Shown here piece after piece: positions 1 through 9,272 of a stretch of 64,000 nucleotides of DNA. How positions within the stretch are numbered: the first letter of the stretch is position 1; each line of letters opens with the position of its first letter. The stretch lies in assembly GCF_963677875.1 (NCBI RefSeq), contig NZ_OY782565.1, positions 186,001 through 250,000 of the forward strand, written 5' to 3'. Source of the stretch: Thiomicrorhabdus sp. (GTDB lineage: Bacteria > Pseudomonadota > Gammaproteobacteria > Thiomicrospirales > Thiomicrospiraceae). A program made the translations under genes and the position numbers. Under the pieces are notes generated by a model. The model was not told where the DNA came from. It ran no database searches and saw nothing but the letters and a program-made list of their open reading frames with translations.

Positions 1-323
1 GAACCGACACCGTCAGGATAAACCGCAATAAAGCCGTTTTTATCCGCAAGCGCATTTAGTCCAATGCGTTTGGAGACATCTTCTCCCGAAGATTTCCCTC
101 CGCCATGCAGAAATAAAAATAGCGCCGTTGAGCCCTTCGCTCTGTTTTGAAAATTCGGTGGGTAGTGCAGATGATAAGAACGATCAAGACCATCAACCTG
201 AATTTGATAATGTTTTAGATCGTCAGAGGGCTCGACCTCGGTACTCAACAAAAAAATACAAACGAACATCGCCAACAGCAAACTGCAACGACCATCTGAA
301 TGAGTGAAGAACGAGAGATTCAT
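1..323 (-). CDS. LpqC/PHB-depolymerase-type esterase, 3' end cut by window edge
   Basis: The reading frame runs from an ATG at 323 down to base 1 without a stop, so the C-terminal part is missing. The start is supported by AGGAGGG seven bases upstream. The N-terminus has a hydrophobic stretch (SLLLAMFVCIFLL, about residues 14-26) that could be a signal peptide or anchor. It is followed by YQIQVDGLDRSYHLHYPP and then LFLFLHGGG, the oxyanion-hole segment of alpha/beta hydrolases of the poly(3-hydroxybutyrate) depolymerase / feruloyl esterase type. FIAVYPDGVGS near the edge also fits that family. The catalytic serine lies outside the window, so the substrate cannot be inferred. The 165 bases between this gene and the next show nothing clear. 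Confidence 0.7.
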   Translation of the reverse strand, partial: MNLSFFTHSDGRCSLLLAMFVCIFLLSTEVEPSDDLKHYQIQVDGLDRSYHLHYPPNFQNRAKGSTALFLFLHGGGKSSGEDVSKRIGLNALADKNGFIAVYPDGVG

Positions 324-488
324 AGAGCAGCCCTCCTGAGATTTGGAAACGGGTCCAGAACATTCTTAGAACATGGCCTCTGCCCGCCTGAGACTGGCTA
401 TAGCCTACCACGGGCAACACGGAGATAACAATGGAAAATCAATGAGATAAAGAAGATAAAAAGATATTGAACGGCCAGGCATGTCGGC

Positions 489-770
489 TCACTCAGTGGA
501 ACGAATCAGCGTTTCCTTTAAGGATTTCGAAAGCTTCTTTATCTCAAGCTCGCGCTTTAAAGCCGCTCGACGGGACTCGACTGTCTCCCGGTAAACCAGC
601 TGGCAAGGGCGACGCGATTGAGTGTAACGCGCACCCCCTTTGATTTCGCCATTATGCTGACGCAAGCGTTTTTCCAGCTGATTGCTGATTCCGCAGTACA
701 GAGACTGGTCGGCACAGCGTAGCAGATAAACCTGCCAGCCGCCTTCGAAAGAGGGATCAGGACTGTTCAT
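489..770 (-). CDS. GIY-YIG nuclease-domain protein (YhbQ/URI type)
   Basis: A small protein of about 93 residues consisting of one GIY-YIG fold. The signature reads WQVYLLRC, then [18 protein letters not shown], which contains the YxG pair and the conserved Arg of the family. Members of this stand-alone group are common in bacteria, and their cellular role is poorly defined. The ATG at 770 gives the conventional N-terminus ([12 protein letters not shown]). The frame stays open to 830, but that extension lies inside moaC. The chosen start overlaps the moaC end by 14 bases, so translational coupling at the end of the moeA-moaC unit is likely. Confidence 0.75.
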   Translation of the reverse strand: MNSPDPSFEGGWQVYLLRCADQSLYCGISNQLEKRLRQHNGEIKGGARYTQSRRPCQLVYRETVESRRAALKRELEIKKLSKSLKETLIRSTE

Positions 771-1248
771 CCTGACGTTGCCAATGACCGGATTTGCCGC
801 CTTTTTTCTCCAGCAGCTTGACCTGGTCAATCACCATTCCGCGGTCGACCGCTTTGCACATATCATATAGAGTCAAAGCGGCAACCGAAGCAGATGTCAA
901 AGCTTCAATCTCGATCCCAGTCTGACCAACAGTTTTACAGGTTGCAGAGATCTCGACACAACTGCGTTCCAGATCCGGAGTCAATTCGACCTTCACCGAG
1001 GTAATCATCAACGGATGACACATTGGAATCAAATCAGGAGTACGTTTGGCCGCCATAATCCCGGCAATGCGTGCCGTGGCCATCACATCGCCTTTTTTAT
1101 GCTTGCCTTCAACGATCATCTGCAGAGTTTCCAGCTGCATAAAGATGGTTGCTCTTGCCGTTGCTTCACGCTGAGTATGCGCCTTATCACCGACATCAAC
1201 CATACGGGCCTGGCCCTTTTCGTCCAAATGCGTTAATTCGTTTGTCAT
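757..1248 (-). CDS. moaC: cyclic pyranopterin monophosphate synthase MoaC
   Basis: MoaC acts with MoaA in the first step of molybdenum-cofactor synthesis, converting the MoaA product to cyclic pyranopterin monophosphate. The 163-residue length is normal. Conserved segments are visible: [16 protein letters not shown] near the N-terminus, [13 protein letters not shown] (active-site region) around residue 70, and [11 protein letters not shown] near residue 128. It lies 15 bases downstream of moeA on the same strand, so the two probably share a transcript. The cofactor is needed by the nearby SoxC. Confidence 0.95.
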   Translation of the reverse strand: MTNELTHLDEKGQARMVDVGDKAHTQREATARATIFMQLETLQMIVEGKHKKGDVMATARIAGIMAAKRTPDLIPMCHPLMITSVKVELTPDLERSCVEISATCKTVGQTGIEIEALTSASVAALTLYDMCKAVDRGMVIDQVKLLEKKGGKSGHWQRQDEQS

Positions 1249-1263
1249 TCTCTCTCCTAAAAA

Positions 1264-2472
1264 TCAGACAAAAGTGCTAAATGGATAAAAAGCCACCTTG
1301 TCACCTTTCGCGATTGTAGTATCTTCCGGAATAACCGCAAACCCTTCCGCCCAAGAGGCTGACATCAGGACACCCGACCCTTGGTGCGGGAAAATTTCGA
1401 CAACCGATTCCTGACGCTTGTTGACAATACGCGCACGTACAAAATCACGGCGGAAGTTCGCTCTCGGCCAATCAAAATCGGCTTTCAACCAGATCGGGCG
1501 GCTGCTCAACTCGGTCGCACCCTGCATTTTCATCAGATACGGACGCGCAAACAGTTTAAAGGTCGCAAAGGCGGAAACTGGATTCCCCGGCAGACCGATA
1601 AACGGAATCGAGCCATATTCTCCAGCGATTTTGCCATATGCGATCGGTTTACCCGGCTTCATTTTGACTTTCCACATATGCAATTCACCCAGCGTATCCA
1701 ATGCCGGTTTGATGTGATCTTCTTCACCGACCGAAACACCGCCAGTCGTCATAACCACATCCGCAACCGCTGCAGCCTTTTTCATTGCGTCGATTGTCGC
1801 CTCCAGCGTATCTTCGACTCGTCCCATATCAATCCGTTCAAAACCAAGTTGCGGAATCAAACCACTCAAGGTGTAGCGGTTGGCATTATAGATTTTGCCT
1901 TCCTGCGGCTGATCGCCCGGTTCAAGCAATTCATCGCCCGTAGAAAAAGTGGCGATTTTCAACGGTTGATAGACTTGAATTTCACCGATGCCGATTGAAC
2001 TGATCAGACCGAGTTCCTGTGGACGAAGACGGGTTCCCGCCTTGAGAATTACTTCTCCCGCTTTGATGTCTTCGCCTTTGCGACGAATATTTTCTCCGGG
2101 TCTTGCCGCGACCTTGATCTGGATTTGCCCGTCAACTTCTTCGGTATCTTCCTGCATAACCACCTGGTTGGCTCCGGGAGGGATCGGCGCACCGGTAAAA
2201 ATGCGCGCTACGGTTCCGTTTTCAAGCTCCTCGCCAACTTCTCCGGCGGCAATCCTCTGACTGACAGGAAAAACATGAGCATGTTCCAAATCAAAACTGT
2301 GCAAGGCGTACCCATCCATCTGACTGTTGTCATGCGGGGGCACATTGACCGAAGAGACGATATCCTCGGCAAGAATTCTCTGCAGGCCCTCAGAGACCTG
2401 AATGGTTTCGGTTTTCGTAGTGACCTGCACATCGGATAGCAGGGCATATAAGGCTTCTTCGAATGTTTTCAT
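1264..2472 (-). CDS. moeA: molybdopterin molybdenumtransferase MoeA
   Basis: MoeA inserts molybdate into adenylylated molybdopterin, the last step of the basic cofactor pathway. The 402-residue protein shows MDGYAL near residue 53, FTGAPIPPGAN, STGDEL in the MoCF-binding domain, TTGGVSVGEEDH and LPGNPVSAFATF, all characteristic of the family. It starts just downstream of a strong minus-strand terminator-like palindrome that separates it from moaE. It therefore either has its own promoter in that short gap or is expressed by read-through. Confidence 0.95.
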   Translation of the reverse strand: MKTFEEALYALLSDVQVTTKTETIQVSEGLQRILAEDIVSSVNVPPHDNSQMDGYALHSFDLEHAHVFPVSQRIAAGEVGEELENGTVARIFTGAPIPPGANQVVMQEDTEEVDGQIQIKVAARPGENIRRKGEDIKAGEVILKAGTRLRPQELGLISSIGIGEIQVYQPLKIATFSTGDELLEPGDQPQEGKIYNANRYTLSGLIPQLGFERIDMGRVEDTLEATIDAMKKAAAVADVVMTTGGVSVGEEDHIKPALDTLGELHMWKVKMKPGKPIAYGKIAGEYGSIPFIGLPGNPVSAFATFKLFARPYLMKMQGATELSSRPIWLKADFDWPRANFRRDFVRARIVNKRQESVVEIFPHQGSGVLMSASWAEGFAVIPEDTTIAKGDKVAFYPFSTFV

Positions 2473-2483
2473 TACTCTTACTC

Positions 2484-2508
2484 AAAAAAACCCCACGCAT
2501 GCGTGGGG
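2484..2508 (-). terminator. Rho-independent terminator between moaE and moeA
   Basis: On the minus strand a perfect 18-base palindrome CCCCACGCATGCGTGGGG is followed by seven T. It lies downstream of moaE and only 12 bases upstream of the moeA start, so it could end the moaA-moaD-moaE transcript or act as an attenuator in front of moeA. Confidence 0.8.
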
Positions 2509-2547
2509 AAGACAGATAGTGTAGATAAATTTCAAGATGACGGGAAT

Positions 2548-3015
2548 TCAGGATGCCCAACGCCGCTCGGCTTCTTTGTCGCTGATTCGGGCATCCACCC
2601 AGCGTTCGCTCCCATCAGGCAGGGTTTCTTTTTTCCAGAAAGGTGCGTTGGTCTTCAAATAATCCATAATAAAATGCGCTGCATAGAACGCATTTTCACG
2701 GTGACGGCTCGCAACCGCCACCATGACAATTTGATCGCATGGATACATTTTACCGATACGGTGAATAATGCGACTGGATTCCAGATGCCAGCGATCGTGT
2801 GCCTCAAGGCGAATTTTTTCAAGCGCCTTCTCGGTCATGCCGGGATAATGCTCCAATTCCAGGATACTGACTTCGTCACCTTCGTTAATATCGCGTACCG
2901 TACCGACAAAGGTCACTACCGCACCGATATCCTTGTGACCTTCACGTAAACGGGCCGTTTCCGCAGTCAAATCGAAGTCTTCTTCCTGAATCTGGATATG
3001 AGGAAAGGCTGTCAC
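2548..3015 (-). CDS. moaE: molybdopterin synthase catalytic subunit MoaE
   Basis: MoaE is the large subunit of molybdopterin synthase, which transfers sulfur from the MoaD C-terminus to cyclic pyranopterin. The 155-residue protein shows VGTVRDINEG, LELEHYPGMTEK, ASRHRENAFYAAHFIMD and the lysine-bearing active-site segment APFWKKE. It lies six bases downstream of moaD and is followed by a strong terminator. Confidence 0.95.
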   Translation of the reverse strand: MTAFPHIQIQEEDFDLTAETARLREGHKDIGAVVTFVGTVRDINEGDEVSILELEHYPGMTEKALEKIRLEAHDRWHLESSRIIHRIGKMYPCDQIVMVAVASRHRENAFYAAHFIMDYLKTNAPFWKKETLPDGSERWVDARISDKEAERRWAS

Positions 3016-3021
3016 GTTCCA

Positions 3022-3270
3022 TCAGCCCCCGGTTACCGGCGGAAAGAAAGCAATTTCATCACCGGCTTTGATTTCTGTTTGCCGAGTGGCAACATCGTGA
3101 TTTACGGCAATCTGCAGATTCTGGTTTTCCAGCAAAGCCTGCTGCCAAGACTCACCACGCTCCGCCAAAGCGTTCAACAAACAATCGACGGTATGAAAAC
3201 GCGCCGGTAACTCTTCATTTCCCTTACCCAGGATTTCGCGAAAGCTGGCAAAATACAGAACATTTAACAT
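3022..3270 (-). CDS. moaD: molybdopterin synthase sulfur-carrier subunit MoaD
   Basis: A ubiquitin-like sulfur carrier of 82 residues, the usual size. It begins MLNVLYFASFREILG and ends FFPPVTGG; the terminal Gly-Gly is the residue pair that carries the thiocarboxylate. It sits between moaA and moaE on the same strand with gaps of 29 and 6 bases, the expected operon arrangement. Confidence 0.95.
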   Translation of the reverse strand: MLNVLYFASFREILGKGNEELPARFHTVDCLLNALAERGESWQQALLENQNLQIAVNHDVATRQTEIKAGDEIAFFPPVTGG

Positions 3271-3299
3271 TTTACTTAATCCTCTAGATCCGGTCGGAC

Positions 3300-4301
3300 T
3301 TAACCGCCCAGTTGAACCATTTGTCTGAATTCGATATTGTGAACGTTTTCATTGAAGAAATGCCGTTCCGGCTTTTTGGCAATCGCCTGAATAATCAACT
3401 GCTGTAACTCCGCATCGCTGATACCTTCCCGTAGGGGCGTGCGCAAATCAACGGAATCTTCCTGCCCCAAACACAAGGCCAGTACCCCACGCGCGGTTAA
3501 ACGCACACGGTTGCAGGTTTCGCAGAAATGCTGCGAAACAGCAGAAATGACACCAATTCGCGCCGAAGTCCCCGCAATGCGGAAATTCCGTGCCGGTCCG
3601 GCATCCGAACGGTCAGTCGATGGAATCAAATCCGACCCCACATGAGCCTTGACGCGCTTGAGAATTTTGTCGGCGGCATAGTGCTGATCCATCATGCTGA
3701 CACCGGCAGGTCCGATTGGCATGGTTTCGATAAAACGTACTTCCACACCTTTTTCGATGCCGTAATCGACCATCGCTTCGATTTCGTCATCATTGGTGCC
3801 TTTCATAACCACCATGTTGAATTTGACCGGCTTCATGCCGATTTCCAAGGCCTTATCGACACCTTTCAAAACCTTCTCTAAATCCCCGCCGCGAGTGATT
3901 TTGTTAAAACGCTGAGGACGCAGAGAATCGATCGAGATATTGCAGCGGTTCACTCCCGCCTGATGCAATTTTTCCGCTTCACGCTCTAAATGATGGGCAT
4001 TGGTCGATAACGCAATATCTTCCAAGCCGTCGAAAGGTTGGATCATTTCCACCAGTTCATACAAACGTTTACGCACCAATGGCTCACCACCGGTCAAACG
4101 GATTTTGGAAACACCCAATTCAACAAAGGCCTTAATGATTCTTGCCAGTTCTTCATACGATAAATACTCCGCATGGTGACCATCGGGATGCACTCCCTGC
4201 TCCGGCATACAGTAACCGCAGCGATAGTTGCACAGATCGGTTACCGATACCCGCACATATTCGATCCGGCGCTCAAACGGATCAATCAGTGATTTACTCA
4301 T
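3300..4301 (-). CDS. moaA: GTP 3',8-cyclase MoaA (radical SAM)
   Basis: MoaA uses S-adenosylmethionine and two [4Fe-4S] clusters to convert GTP to 3',8-cyclo-GTP. The N-terminal radical-SAM motif reads CNYRCGYC (about residues 24-31), followed by LTGGEPLVRK. The C-terminal cluster motif is CETCNRVRLTARGVLALC, with the third Cys in place. The length, 333 residues, is normal, but the protein ends in VQLGG rather than the usual GG after a longer tail. It is the first gene of the moaA-moaD-moaE unit. Confidence 0.95.
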   Translation of the reverse strand: MSKSLIDPFERRIEYVRVSVTDLCNYRCGYCMPEQGVHPDGHHAEYLSYEELARIIKAFVELGVSKIRLTGGEPLVRKRLYELVEMIQPFDGLEDIALSTNAHHLEREAEKLHQAGVNRCNISIDSLRPQRFNKITRGGDLEKVLKGVDKALEIGMKPVKFNMVVMKGTNDDEIEAMVDYGIEKGVEVRFIETMPIGPAGVSMMDQHYAADKILKRVKAHVGSDLIPSTDRSDAGPARNFRIAGTSARIGVISAVSQHFCETCNRVRLTARGVLALCLGQEDSVDLRTPLREGISDAELQQLIIQAIAKKPERHFFNENVHNIEFRQMVQLGG

Positions 4302-4544
4302 AGCCCACCTTTTATTTTCTCAGCGACGTTATAGTCACTTGGGAATAGCGAATTTTACACTGGTTTCATATTAGAAATCAATTATTTAAAGACTAAATAT
4401 CCCTATTGAACCCATAAACAAAGACTATTAGCTTTCCAGTAAACAAACTGATGCTGTCAAGCTCACCCCAATAATGAACTGAAGTACAAGATGCCCTTTC
4501 GATTTCCTGAAGATTTACAAGCAGGAGATAATTACCATGAACGC
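4302..4544. other. Intergenic region upstream of moaA
   Basis: A+T-rich sequence that should hold the minus-strand moaA promoter. No molybdenum-cofactor riboswitch was recognised by eye. On the plus strand AGGAGA is followed by an ATG at 4537 that opens a 25-codon frame running through the next terminator (see findings). Confidence 0.5.
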
Positions 4545-4581
4545 AAAAAGCCCGACACTGAAAACAGTATCGGGCTTTTTT
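4545..4581 (+). terminator. Bidirectional Rho-independent terminator
   Basis: AAAAAGCCCGA, a loop, then TCGGGCTTTTTT forms a stem with A and T tracts on both sides. It lies in the moaA-soxD gap about 270 bases downstream of soxD on the minus strand. On the plus strand it would end any transcript crossing this gap. Confidence 0.75.
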
Positions 4582-4687
4582 AGTACGTTTTTTAACAGGC
4601 TATTGGGTCTCTAGGCTCGCTAGATCAAGGCCGGATAAGAGAGCTTACATTAAGTAATGTGACTCCTTTCAAACTCTATAAATGACA

Positions 4688-4718
4688 AAACCCCGTCAAT
4701 TAAAAATTGACGGGGTTT
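4688..4718 (-). terminator. Terminator hairpin downstream of soxD
   Basis: AAACCCCGTCAAT, a short A-rich loop, then ATTGACGGGGTTT makes a stem of at least ten pairs. It is placed to end the soxCD transcript on the minus strand. Confidence 0.75.
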
Positions 4719-4769
4719 CTAGCATGTTTTGCGTTTTGAAAACTGCACTGGGTGCGGCTTAGTCAAAGC

Positions 4770-4809
4770 TGTCATTCTGTCGCTTACTTAGTGTAAGCTC
4801 AGAATGACA
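4770..4809. repeat. Long imperfect hairpin, REP-like
   Basis: Two perfect 10-base arms, TGTCATTCTG and CAGAATGACA, enclose a second inner pair GCTTAC / GTAAGC. It lies 45 bases downstream of the soxD stop and could protect the transcript end. It lacks a T run and may be one copy of a dispersed palindromic element. Confidence 0.5.
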
Positions 4810-4853
4810 ATGCAGGATAAGCTGTGCATAGCGCAGATTTTCATCCGCAAAAA

Positions 4854-5924
4854 TTACATACCTGCGTGACCGACACCTGGCGGATCTTCATGCATACGTT
4901 GTGGAACGTTATACTGAGGAGTTCCGTCTGGTAGACGACGTGCTTGACGATAGTTATGAATATCGCCTTTACCATCACCAACTTGCGCATCAGGACAGTT
5001 TGTCATGCAACGCTCGTTGTGAATAACAGGACGGTGATCACAGAAGAAGTTACCCTGGTTCTTCATGTACTTGTTCATTTTCATCAAGATTTCAGAGTTG
5101 AAGAAAGTATCATCTTCAAGCTCGGTACCTTCGTCATCCATAGGAACATAGTTCGACTGAAGGATGTAACCAGTGATACCAAGGTAACCTTTATCGCCGA
5201 TGAACGGAGCATTTGGTGTCCAGAAAGGCATGGTACGACGAACATAATCAAAGATCGTTGTCGCATATGGCCAGTAGTTACCGACTGTTTTCATCGGAGC
5301 AGGCTCGAAGAAGTCAGAAGCCACAAGTGACTCATCAACCGCTAGAGGAAGGTAACCTTTTGCACCTTCACCGAACTCACCGTGACACATACCACAGAAC
5401 TGAACGTAAACCTTACCACCTTCTTCAACAGTCATACCGACTGATGGATCAGGAAGACCGTTACCGTCACCGTCAACAGTGATATTCCACTTAGCTACCG
5501 CCGCTTCAGCGATTGGCTTACCGAAACCGTAAGCAACGAAATCTGAATCGTTGTAGTAGTTTTTAGCCGCACTGTCGTGAACTTCAGTAAACGCCGCAGG
5601 AACTTTACACTGAGCGTTACCGTGGTTACCACCGTCGATGCTGTCATCAACTTCGAAAGAGTATGGGTTAGCAGGATCCAGCTTACCTTCAAGACCGTCA
5701 CGGCCGTAAGCAGCATCTTTACCCAAAATCGCTTCGATGACTTTAGCGTCCAGGTATTTACCGTCCGCTTTTTCGATGATTTCTTTATAGTTAGCGGCGT
5801 ATTTACCGTCGATTTTTTCACCGGAAGCAGAGTTGCTGTCTGATGAACCAGACATTGCCATCGCAGAACCGGCAAATAGCGTTGCAACCGTTGCTGCAAC
5901 CAAAGTTTTCTTAGTACTGAACAT
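4854..5924 (-). CDS. soxD: SoxD-type cytochrome c subunit of sulfane dehydrogenase
   Basis: The predicted electron-accepting partner of SoxC in periplasmic Sox(CD)2, which oxidises the SoxY-bound sulfane sulfur and passes electrons to the respiratory chain. A signal peptide is clear (KKTLVAATVATLFAGSAMA). One haem-c motif, CGMCH, lies about residue 179, with distal methionines in the following FWTP...YVPMDD region. Only one CxxCH is present; longer SoxD proteins have two. The C-terminus has extra cysteines (CDHRPVIHNERCMTNC) without a CxxCH. The ATG at 5924 overlaps the end of soxC by 14 bases; a TTG at 5930 lies closer to the GGAGG and is an alternative start. Confidence 0.85.
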   Translation of the reverse strand: MFSTKKTLVAATVATLFAGSAMAMSGSSDSNSASGEKIDGKYAANYKEIIEKADGKYLDAKVIEAILGKDAAYGRDGLEGKLDPANPYSFEVDDSIDGGNHGNAQCKVPAAFTEVHDSAAKNYYNDSDFVAYGFGKPIAEAAVAKWNITVDGDGNGLPDPSVGMTVEEGGKVYVQFCGMCHGEFGEGAKGYLPLAVDESLVASDFFEPAPMKTVGNYWPYATTIFDYVRRTMPFWTPNAPFIGDKGYLGITGYILQSNYVPMDDEGTELEDDTFFNSEILMKMNKYMKNQGNFFCDHRPVIHNERCMTNCPDAQVGDGKGDIHNYRQARRLPDGTPQYNVPQRMHEDPPGVGHAGM

Positions 5925-7272
5925 TTTCAATCATGCCTCCGTTTTTGCCGTCATCCCAAGCGTGTACGCGCCATGTAACCATAGCAGTACGGTGATAAAC
6001 GTTGTTAGTTCCTTCCAGGGCACGCATTTGCGGCATAGGAGGTTGAACGTAACCGGTTTCATCAGTAACACGGCTCATCAGGAAGGCTTCGGAACCATCC
6101 CAATCCCATTCCAGTTCGAAACGCGTCCAGGCCTTATCCAGAACCACAGAAGTGAATTGCGCTTCAGTCCAGTTCTTACCGCCATCTGTAGAGATATCCA
6201 CGTGGGCAACTTTACCGCGTCCGGACCAAGCTAGACCACGAACCATGTAACGTCCAGGACCTTGCATTTTGAAGTCTGGAGATGGGTAAGTGATTACAGA
6301 GTTAGGCTCCATGTACCAAGAGAAACGCTGTGCTGTACCGTCCGGCATAAGCTCGGTGTACTTAGAGGTTTCTTCACGGTGCTGTGCAGGTACATCGTGA
6401 ACCTGAATACGACGCAGGTATTTGATCCACATGTTCGCTTCACAACCAGGAACAACCAAACGGATCGGGTAACCTTGCTCACGACGTAGTGCCTCACCGT
6501 TTTGCGCGTAAGCAACGAAACAGTCATCCATCGCCAGATCAATCGGGATAGAACGAGTCAAACCGGAAGCATCCGCACCTTCAGGAATAATCCACTTACC
6601 TTCAGGCTTGATACCGGCTTCTTTCAATAGATCAGATAGACGAACACCAGTGTACTCGACACAAGACATCATACCGTGAGTCCACTGTACAGAGTTCAAC
6701 TGAACCCCTTTCCATTCCATCGCACCGTTAGCTGGACATTCGATGAAGTGAATACGTGAGATTGATGGGAAACGTTTCAGATCGTCAACAGTGAAGATCA
6801 ATGGACGCTCAACCAAACCGTGAATAACCAGACGGTGTTCTTCAGGGTTGATGGTCGGAACACCACCATGGAAACGTTCAAAGTGTAGACCGTTAGGCGT
6901 GATGATACCATTCAAGCTTTGCAGCGGAGTCATGGTGATCGACGCCATTGAATCTGGAGTCAACCATTCCAATGTACGACGCTGTACTTCTTTCTCGTAA
7001 GGTGAAGGCATACCGTATGGGTATTTACGAACACCGAAACCAAGAGATTTACGCGCAGCACCGTCTTCCAGTACCTTGGTAATCTCTTCTTTACCAGCGT
7101 AAGGTGCTACGGCTTTTTTAGGATCGAATCCTGCACCTTCTGCTGCGTTAGCTGCTTTAGTGAACATCACACCACCAGCTACGGCAGCGCTACCTTTTAG
7201 AAAGGCACGACGTCCTTGGTTGCGGCTCTCTTCCGTTTGCAACGCAACCTTTTCTACGTTTTTATCTGTCAT
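5911..7272 (-). CDS. soxC: SoxC-type sulfane dehydrogenase molybdopterin subunit
   Basis: A sulfite-oxidase-family molybdoenzyme of 453 residues. A Tat signal is present (RRAFLKGSAAVAGG, residues 21-34), as expected for a cofactor-loaded periplasmic protein. The molybdenum-ligand cysteine lies in FIECPANGAMEW. The C-terminal dimerisation domain contains VRGLAWSGRGKVAHVDIS. Overlap with soxD indicates a two-gene operon. Its position next to five molybdenum-cofactor genes fits its cofactor demand. A sulfite dehydrogenase of the SorA type is the alternative, but a SoxD-like partner argues for SoxC. Confidence 0.9.
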   Translation of the reverse strand: MTDKNVEKVALQTEESRNQGRRAFLKGSAAVAGGVMFTKAANAAEGAGFDPKKAVAPYAGKEEITKVLEDGAARKSLGFGVRKYPYGMPSPYEKEVQRRTLEWLTPDSMASITMTPLQSLNGIITPNGLHFERFHGGVPTINPEEHRLVIHGLVERPLIFTVDDLKRFPSISRIHFIECPANGAMEWKGVQLNSVQWTHGMMSCVEYTGVRLSDLLKEAGIKPEGKWIIPEGADASGLTRSIPIDLAMDDCFVAYAQNGEALRREQGYPIRLVVPGCEANMWIKYLRRIQVHDVPAQHREETSKYTELMPDGTAQRFSWYMEPNSVITYPSPDFKMQGPGRYMVRGLAWSGRGKVAHVDISTDGGKNWTEAQFTSVVLDKAWTRFELEWDWDGSEAFLMSRVTDETGYVQPPMPQMRALEGTNNVYHRTAMVTWRVHAWDDGKNGGMIENVQY

Positions 7273-7293
7273 TTATTGCTCCTTGACGGTTTT

Positions 7294-7306
7294 ACTGTCG
7301 GACAGT
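7294..7306. promoter_or_regulatory. Palindrome upstream of soxC, possible operator
   Basis: ACTGTCGGACAGT is a perfect inverted repeat around a central G, 22 bases upstream of the soxC start in the 5' untranslated region. It could be a repressor site or an mRNA hairpin. No known regulator can be assigned from the sequence. Confidence 0.35.
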
Positions 7307-7520
7307 AATACCCCAGATTCAAGAGTTAAATTTATTTTTTGTAGCCTGTACTGTTTTGGCATCAATACAGCCCACACAGTTATTGCTAGCGGCTAATGAT
7401 AAATTTAATGACAGGTGACTTCAAGCGCTATCACTAGAAAAATTAGGATTTGCTTATATAATTTTTTTATGGGTGGTAACAGCGCTTTCTATCCTATTGA
7501 AAAATCGTTTAAAAACCACA

Positions 7521-7967
7521 TCATATAGTAGGTAGATCGCGACGAGAACAGATTGGCCCGCTTTTTGGCTCTTCAATGTCTTCGGCAACCTGTGCCAGAA
7601 ATTGCTGCAGTTCATCGACGCTCAAAACCGATAGAATTTTATTCATGGTTTCCGGATGAATTGCAACAGTGGTATAGATTCCGGACTTAAGCTGAACCTG
7701 AACGCCGCACGCATCCGCCAACGCACCAGAACCATCATTGCCTTCGATTTCGGAAGCCTGATCCCCGAAAAACAATTCATCATACTGCTCTTCCAGCTTT
7801 TCAATCAGGCTCTCATCCGCTGTCGTGACGGTAATATTGAAAACCTGTCCGTCATCCGCCGGAGAGACTTCTTCTTCTAGCTCGGCCGCTACCTCAAGCT
7901 CACGACAAAAATCCATGTACTTCTGTGCAAGCACCTGACTAAAAAAGGTAAACTGCATCTCTTCCAT
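7521..7967 (-). CDS. Conserved-looking hypothetical protein
   Basis: A 148-residue acidic protein with no recognised domain. It starts MEEMQFTFFSQVLAQKY behind AGGAG. The central part (FNITVTTADESLIEKLEEQYDELFFGDQ) is predicted to mix strands and helices. The tail contains CSRRDLP close to the stop. It is monocistronic between soxC and hemB on the minus strand. No function is proposed. Confidence 0.6.
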   Translation of the reverse strand: MEEMQFTFFSQVLAQKYMDFCRELEVAAELEEEVSPADDGQVFNITVTTADESLIEKLEEQYDELFFGDQASEIEGNDGSGALADACGVQVQLKSGIYTTVAIHPETMNKILSVLSVDELQQFLAQVAEDIEEPKSGPICSRRDLPTI

Positions 7968-8046
7968 TTGGCTTCACTCCTTTCGACCAAGATTAAGGCA
8001 TTTCATAAAGGTTAAGATTATAAGACGATTTTGCCATCACAAATAA

Positions 8047-9153
<1,107 letters not shown>

Positions 9154-9162
9154 AGTGATGCG

Positions 9163-9178
9163 ACGCCCTCACGGGCGT
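9163..9178 (+). terminator. Short hairpin after hemB
   Basis: ACGCCC, TCAC loop, GGGCGT, located eight bases after the hemB stop. The following T run is weak, so termination here is uncertain and aroE may be read from the same message. Confidence 0.4.
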
Positions 9179-9272
9179 AAAATTCGTCCGCCGCCATGAG
9201 CGATTTTTCCATCTCGTCTTTTGGCGGGCGCATTTCGGAAACTTGCTCATCGTCTTAGATTGAACAGAAAAT

